Part shown: positions 62,170-64,000 of the stretch, piece by piece
How the letters are laid out: every line of letters begins with the position of its first letter
Numbering within the stretch: position 1 is the stretch's first letter
From: Streptococcus infantis
Lineage (GTDB): Bacteria > Bacillota > Bacilli > Lactobacillales > Streptococcaceae
Assembly: GCF_000960085.1 (NCBI RefSeq)
Contig: NZ_JYGT01000010.1
Span: forward strand, 248,001 to 312,000
Reading direction: 5' to 3'
Length of the DNA stretch: 64,000 nucleotides
The notes under the pieces: generated by a model
Databases searched by the model: none
Seen by the model: only the letters and a program-made list of their open reading frames with translations
What the model was told of the DNA's origin: nothing
Translations under genes and position numbers: made by a program

Positions 62170-62938
62170 AGAAATAAAAGAAGAACTAGGAAAGATAACT
62201 GAACTTGATAGTCCTCTGTTTAAGGAGTTTGAAAAAGATTCTCGTTCAGGTGTTCAAAAAGAAATTGAAAAGCGCAAGAAAGCTATTCAAGCTGAAATTG
62301 ATGAAAATCTGCGCTTAGAAGGCATGTTATCTTATGAAAAAGAGCTTTACGCTCAATGTATTAGCTTAATTGCAGGCGTAGATGAAGTTGGACGTGGACC
62401 TTTAGCTGGTCCTGTTGTTGCTGCAGCAGTCATTCTTCCCCAAAATTGTAAGATTAAAGGTTTGAATGACAGTAAGAAGATTCCTAAGAAAAAACACGAG
62501 GAGATTTTTCAGGCTGTCAAAGAGAATGCTCTAGCAATCGGTATTGGGATTATGGATAATCATGTCATTGACCAAGTCAATATCTATGAAGCAACGAAAC
62601 TAGCAATGAAAGAAGCTATCTCTCAGCTTGAACCTCAACCAGAACATCTTTTGATTGATGCTATGAAGTTAGATTTGCCGATTTTTCAAACATCCATCAT
62701 CAAAGGAGATGCAAACTCGCTTTCTATTGCAGCAGCATCCATCATTGCTAAGGTTACCAGAGATAAGATCATGGCTAACTATGACCAGGAATTTCCAGGT
62801 TATGATTTTTCTCAAAATGCTGGTTATGGAACGGCTAAACATTTAGAAGGTTTAGAAAAGTACGGTGTTGCACCCATTCATCGCACAAGCTTTGAACCGA
62901 TTAAAACGATCGTTTCAGAAGCTGAAAAAGATAATTAA
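62156..62938 (+). CDS. rnhB: Ribonuclease HII
   Basis: 260 residues. Cleaves RNA in RNA-DNA hybrids and at single ribonucleotides. An N-terminal helical substrate-binding extension (about 70 residues, typical of Firmicute enzymes) precedes the catalytic [23 protein letters not shown] and [18 protein letters not shown] complete the acidic site. The start lies in the end of rbgA, a common streptococcal arrangement. Confidence 0.95.
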   Translation: MATIKEIKEELGKITELDSPLFKEFEKDSRSGVQKEIEKRKKAIQAEIDENLRLEGMLSYEKELYAQCISLIAGVDEVGRGPLAGPVVAAAVILPQNCKIKGLNDSKKIPKKKHEEIFQAVKENALAIGIGIMDNHVIDQVNIYEATKLAMKEAISQLEPQPEHLLIDAMKLDLPIFQTSIIKGDANSLSIAAASIIAKVTRDKIMANYDQEFPGYDFSQNAGYGTAKHLEGLEKYGVAPIHRTSFEPIKTIVSEAEKDN

Positions 62939-62949
62939 AGGAGAAAATT

Positions 62950-64000
62950 ATGGAGGAACAGTCGGAAACACTTAGTTCCAAGAAAGAATTTGCCTTTGCG
63001 TCAAGTACAATTCTATCTCAAGTAGGGCGAGGAATTATCGTTGGATTAGTCGTAGGCCTTATTGTTGGGTCTTTTCGATTTTCTATTGAAAAAGGTTTTC
63101 ATGTCATCCAAGGGCTTTATCGTGATCAAGATAATCTTGTACGTAACCTGTTGATTATCTCCTTGCTTTATCTTGTTATTTGCTGGCTTAGTGCTAAATT
63201 AACACGCTCAGAAAAGGATATCAAAGGTTCTGGTATTCCTCAAGTTGAGGCGGAGTTAAAAGGTCTCATGTCACTCAACTGGTGGAGTGTGCTTTGGAAG
63301 AAATACATCCTTGGTATTTTAGCAATCGCTAGTGGACTCATGCTCGGTCGTGAAGGTCCAAGTATTCAACTAGGTGCCGTTGGAGGTAAAGGAATTGCTA
63401 AATGGCTGAAATCTAGCCCAGTAGAAGAGCGCTCTTTAATAGCTAGTGGAGCTGCTGCTGGACTTGCTGCAGCCTTTAACGCTCCAATAGCAGGTCTGCT
63501 TTTTGTAGTAGAAGAAGTTTACCATCACTTTTCAAGATTTTTCTGGGTTTCAACTCTGGCTGCCAGTCTGGTAGCAAACTTTGTCTCTCTTCTGATCTTC
63601 GGCTTAACACCTGTTCTGGATATGCCGGATGATATCCCTCTCATGAGTTTGAGCCAATATTGGATTTATCTGGTAATGGGGATTTTTCTCGGGCTCTCAG
63701 GTTTTATTTATGAAAAAGCAGTTCTGAATGTAGGCAAGGTTTATGAATGGATTGGCCAAAGGCTTCACGTTGATAAAGCTTATCATCCGATTTTTGCTTT
63801 TATTCTTATTATTCCCGTAGGAATTTTTCTACCACAGATTCTTGGTGGCGGGAATCAAGTTGTTTTATCCTTAACAGAACAAAATTTTAGTTTCCAAATT
63901 ATCTTACTTTACTTTATCATTCGCTTTATCTGGAGCATGATCAGTTACGGAAGTGGACTGCCAGGTGGTATTTTCTTACCAATTTTAGCATTAGGTTCTA
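62950..64000 (+). CDS. ClC family chloride channel/transporter (3' end outside window)
   Basis: 350 residues are visible before the window edge. AAGGAGA precedes ATG 62950. ClC selectivity motifs are all present: GSGIPQVEAEL, the gating-glutamate segment GREGPSIQLGA, and SYGSGLPGGIFLPIL near the edge. Such proteins exchange chloride or fluoride for protons; the GREGP glutamate favours a Cl-/H+ exchanger type. It follows rnhB by 11 bp and may belong to the same transcript. Confidence 0.92.
   Translation, partial: MEEQSETLSSKKEFAFASSTILSQVGRGIIVGLVVGLIVGSFRFSIEKGFHVIQGLYRDQDNLVRNLLIISLLYLVICWLSAKLTRSEKDIKGSGIPQVEAELKGLMSLNWWSVLWKKYILGILAIASGLMLGREGPSIQLGAVGGKGIAKWLKSSPVEERSLIASGAAAGLAAAFNAPIAGLLFVVEEVYHHFSRFFWVSTLAASLVANFVSLLIFGLTPVLDMPDDIPLMSLSQYWIYLVMGIFLGLSGFIYEKAVLNVGKVYEWIGQRLHVDKAYHPIFAFILIIPVGIFLPQILGGGNQVVLSLTEQNFSFQIILLYFIIRFIWSMISYGSGLPGGIFLPILALGS

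Noticed and set aside
1-64000. tRNA or rRNA genes
   Set aside because: No cloverleaf-type sequence with TTCGA-type arms or rRNA core sequence was noticed in either strand; a tRNAscan run would settle this.

Overview
The window is low-GC Gram-positive DNA from a streptococcus of the mitis/oralis/pneumoniae group. The evidence is a BOX element (49146-49246), a Mega-type macrolide-efflux cassette, the streptococcal polyamine operon (decarboxylase-speE-CANSDH-nspC-aguA-aguB), the block prs-cysteine desulfurase-DUF1831-DUF4649-rex, and the block relQ-ppnK-rluD-pta. The species cannot be fixed from sequence alone. Genes typically have AGGAGG-like ribosome binding sites and extended -10 promoters (TGnTATAAT).

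Accessory part (1 to about 19.1 kb). The left edge carries two overlapping large serine recombinases, the usual end module of an integrative element. Next comes AT-rich cargo of unknown function: a HEPN-like protein with C-terminal zinc ribbons and an in-frame TAG (1940-3655), a two-gene set made of a glycine-zipper membrane protein and a membrane-associated protein with a GHDPLLG motif (3887-5775) plus a short third ORF, and an overlapping pair whose second member looks like a RelE/ParE-type toxin (6130-6847). From about 7.1 to 12.4 kb lies a Mega element: mef(E) and msr(D), each with its ribosome-stalling leader peptide, and a reverse-strand decayed SOS cluster (truncated, frameshifted umuC; a small protein resembling a Y-polymerase little finger; a YolD-like protein). 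Imperfect direct repeats border Mega, and part of one recurs at 19.0 kb. Between these lie a CPBP protease, an alpha/beta hydrolase with an ADP-ribosylglycohydrolase, and three near-identical copies of a nucleotidyltransferase-fold gene, each preceded by a broken short ORF and followed by a copied piece of the CPBP gene tail.

Transitional part (19.2-29.0 kb). This holds small and medium genes of poorly known function: SAP-domain protein, DUF443 membrane protein, lipid kinase, DUF4300 lipoprotein, DUF1877 and CbrC proteins, and two related four-helix membrane proteins.

Polyamine locus (29.0-36.3 kb). A consensus promoter drives a roughly 330-nt structured leader ending in a strong terminator. 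Six tightly coupled genes follow and can make spermidine-type polyamines by the carboxyspermidine route and putrescine from agmatine.

Housekeeping and transport part (36.4-64.0 kb). A metal-permease-like pair, tex (apparently leaderless), sprT-like, a PspC-domain protein, a BceAB-type transporter with a palindromic operator and a 37-codon ORF, a lactococcin-972-type immunity/export ABC set with a remnant of its bacteriocin gene, a BOX element, a VIT-family transporter, metY, radC (its ribosome site lies inside a terminator-like hairpin), a reverse-strand cluster from a glutamine-amidotransferase-like hydrolase through rex and cysteine desulfurase to prs, a CYTH protein, the relQ-ppnK-rluD-pta run, rbgA-rnhB, and a ClC channel cut by the right edge.
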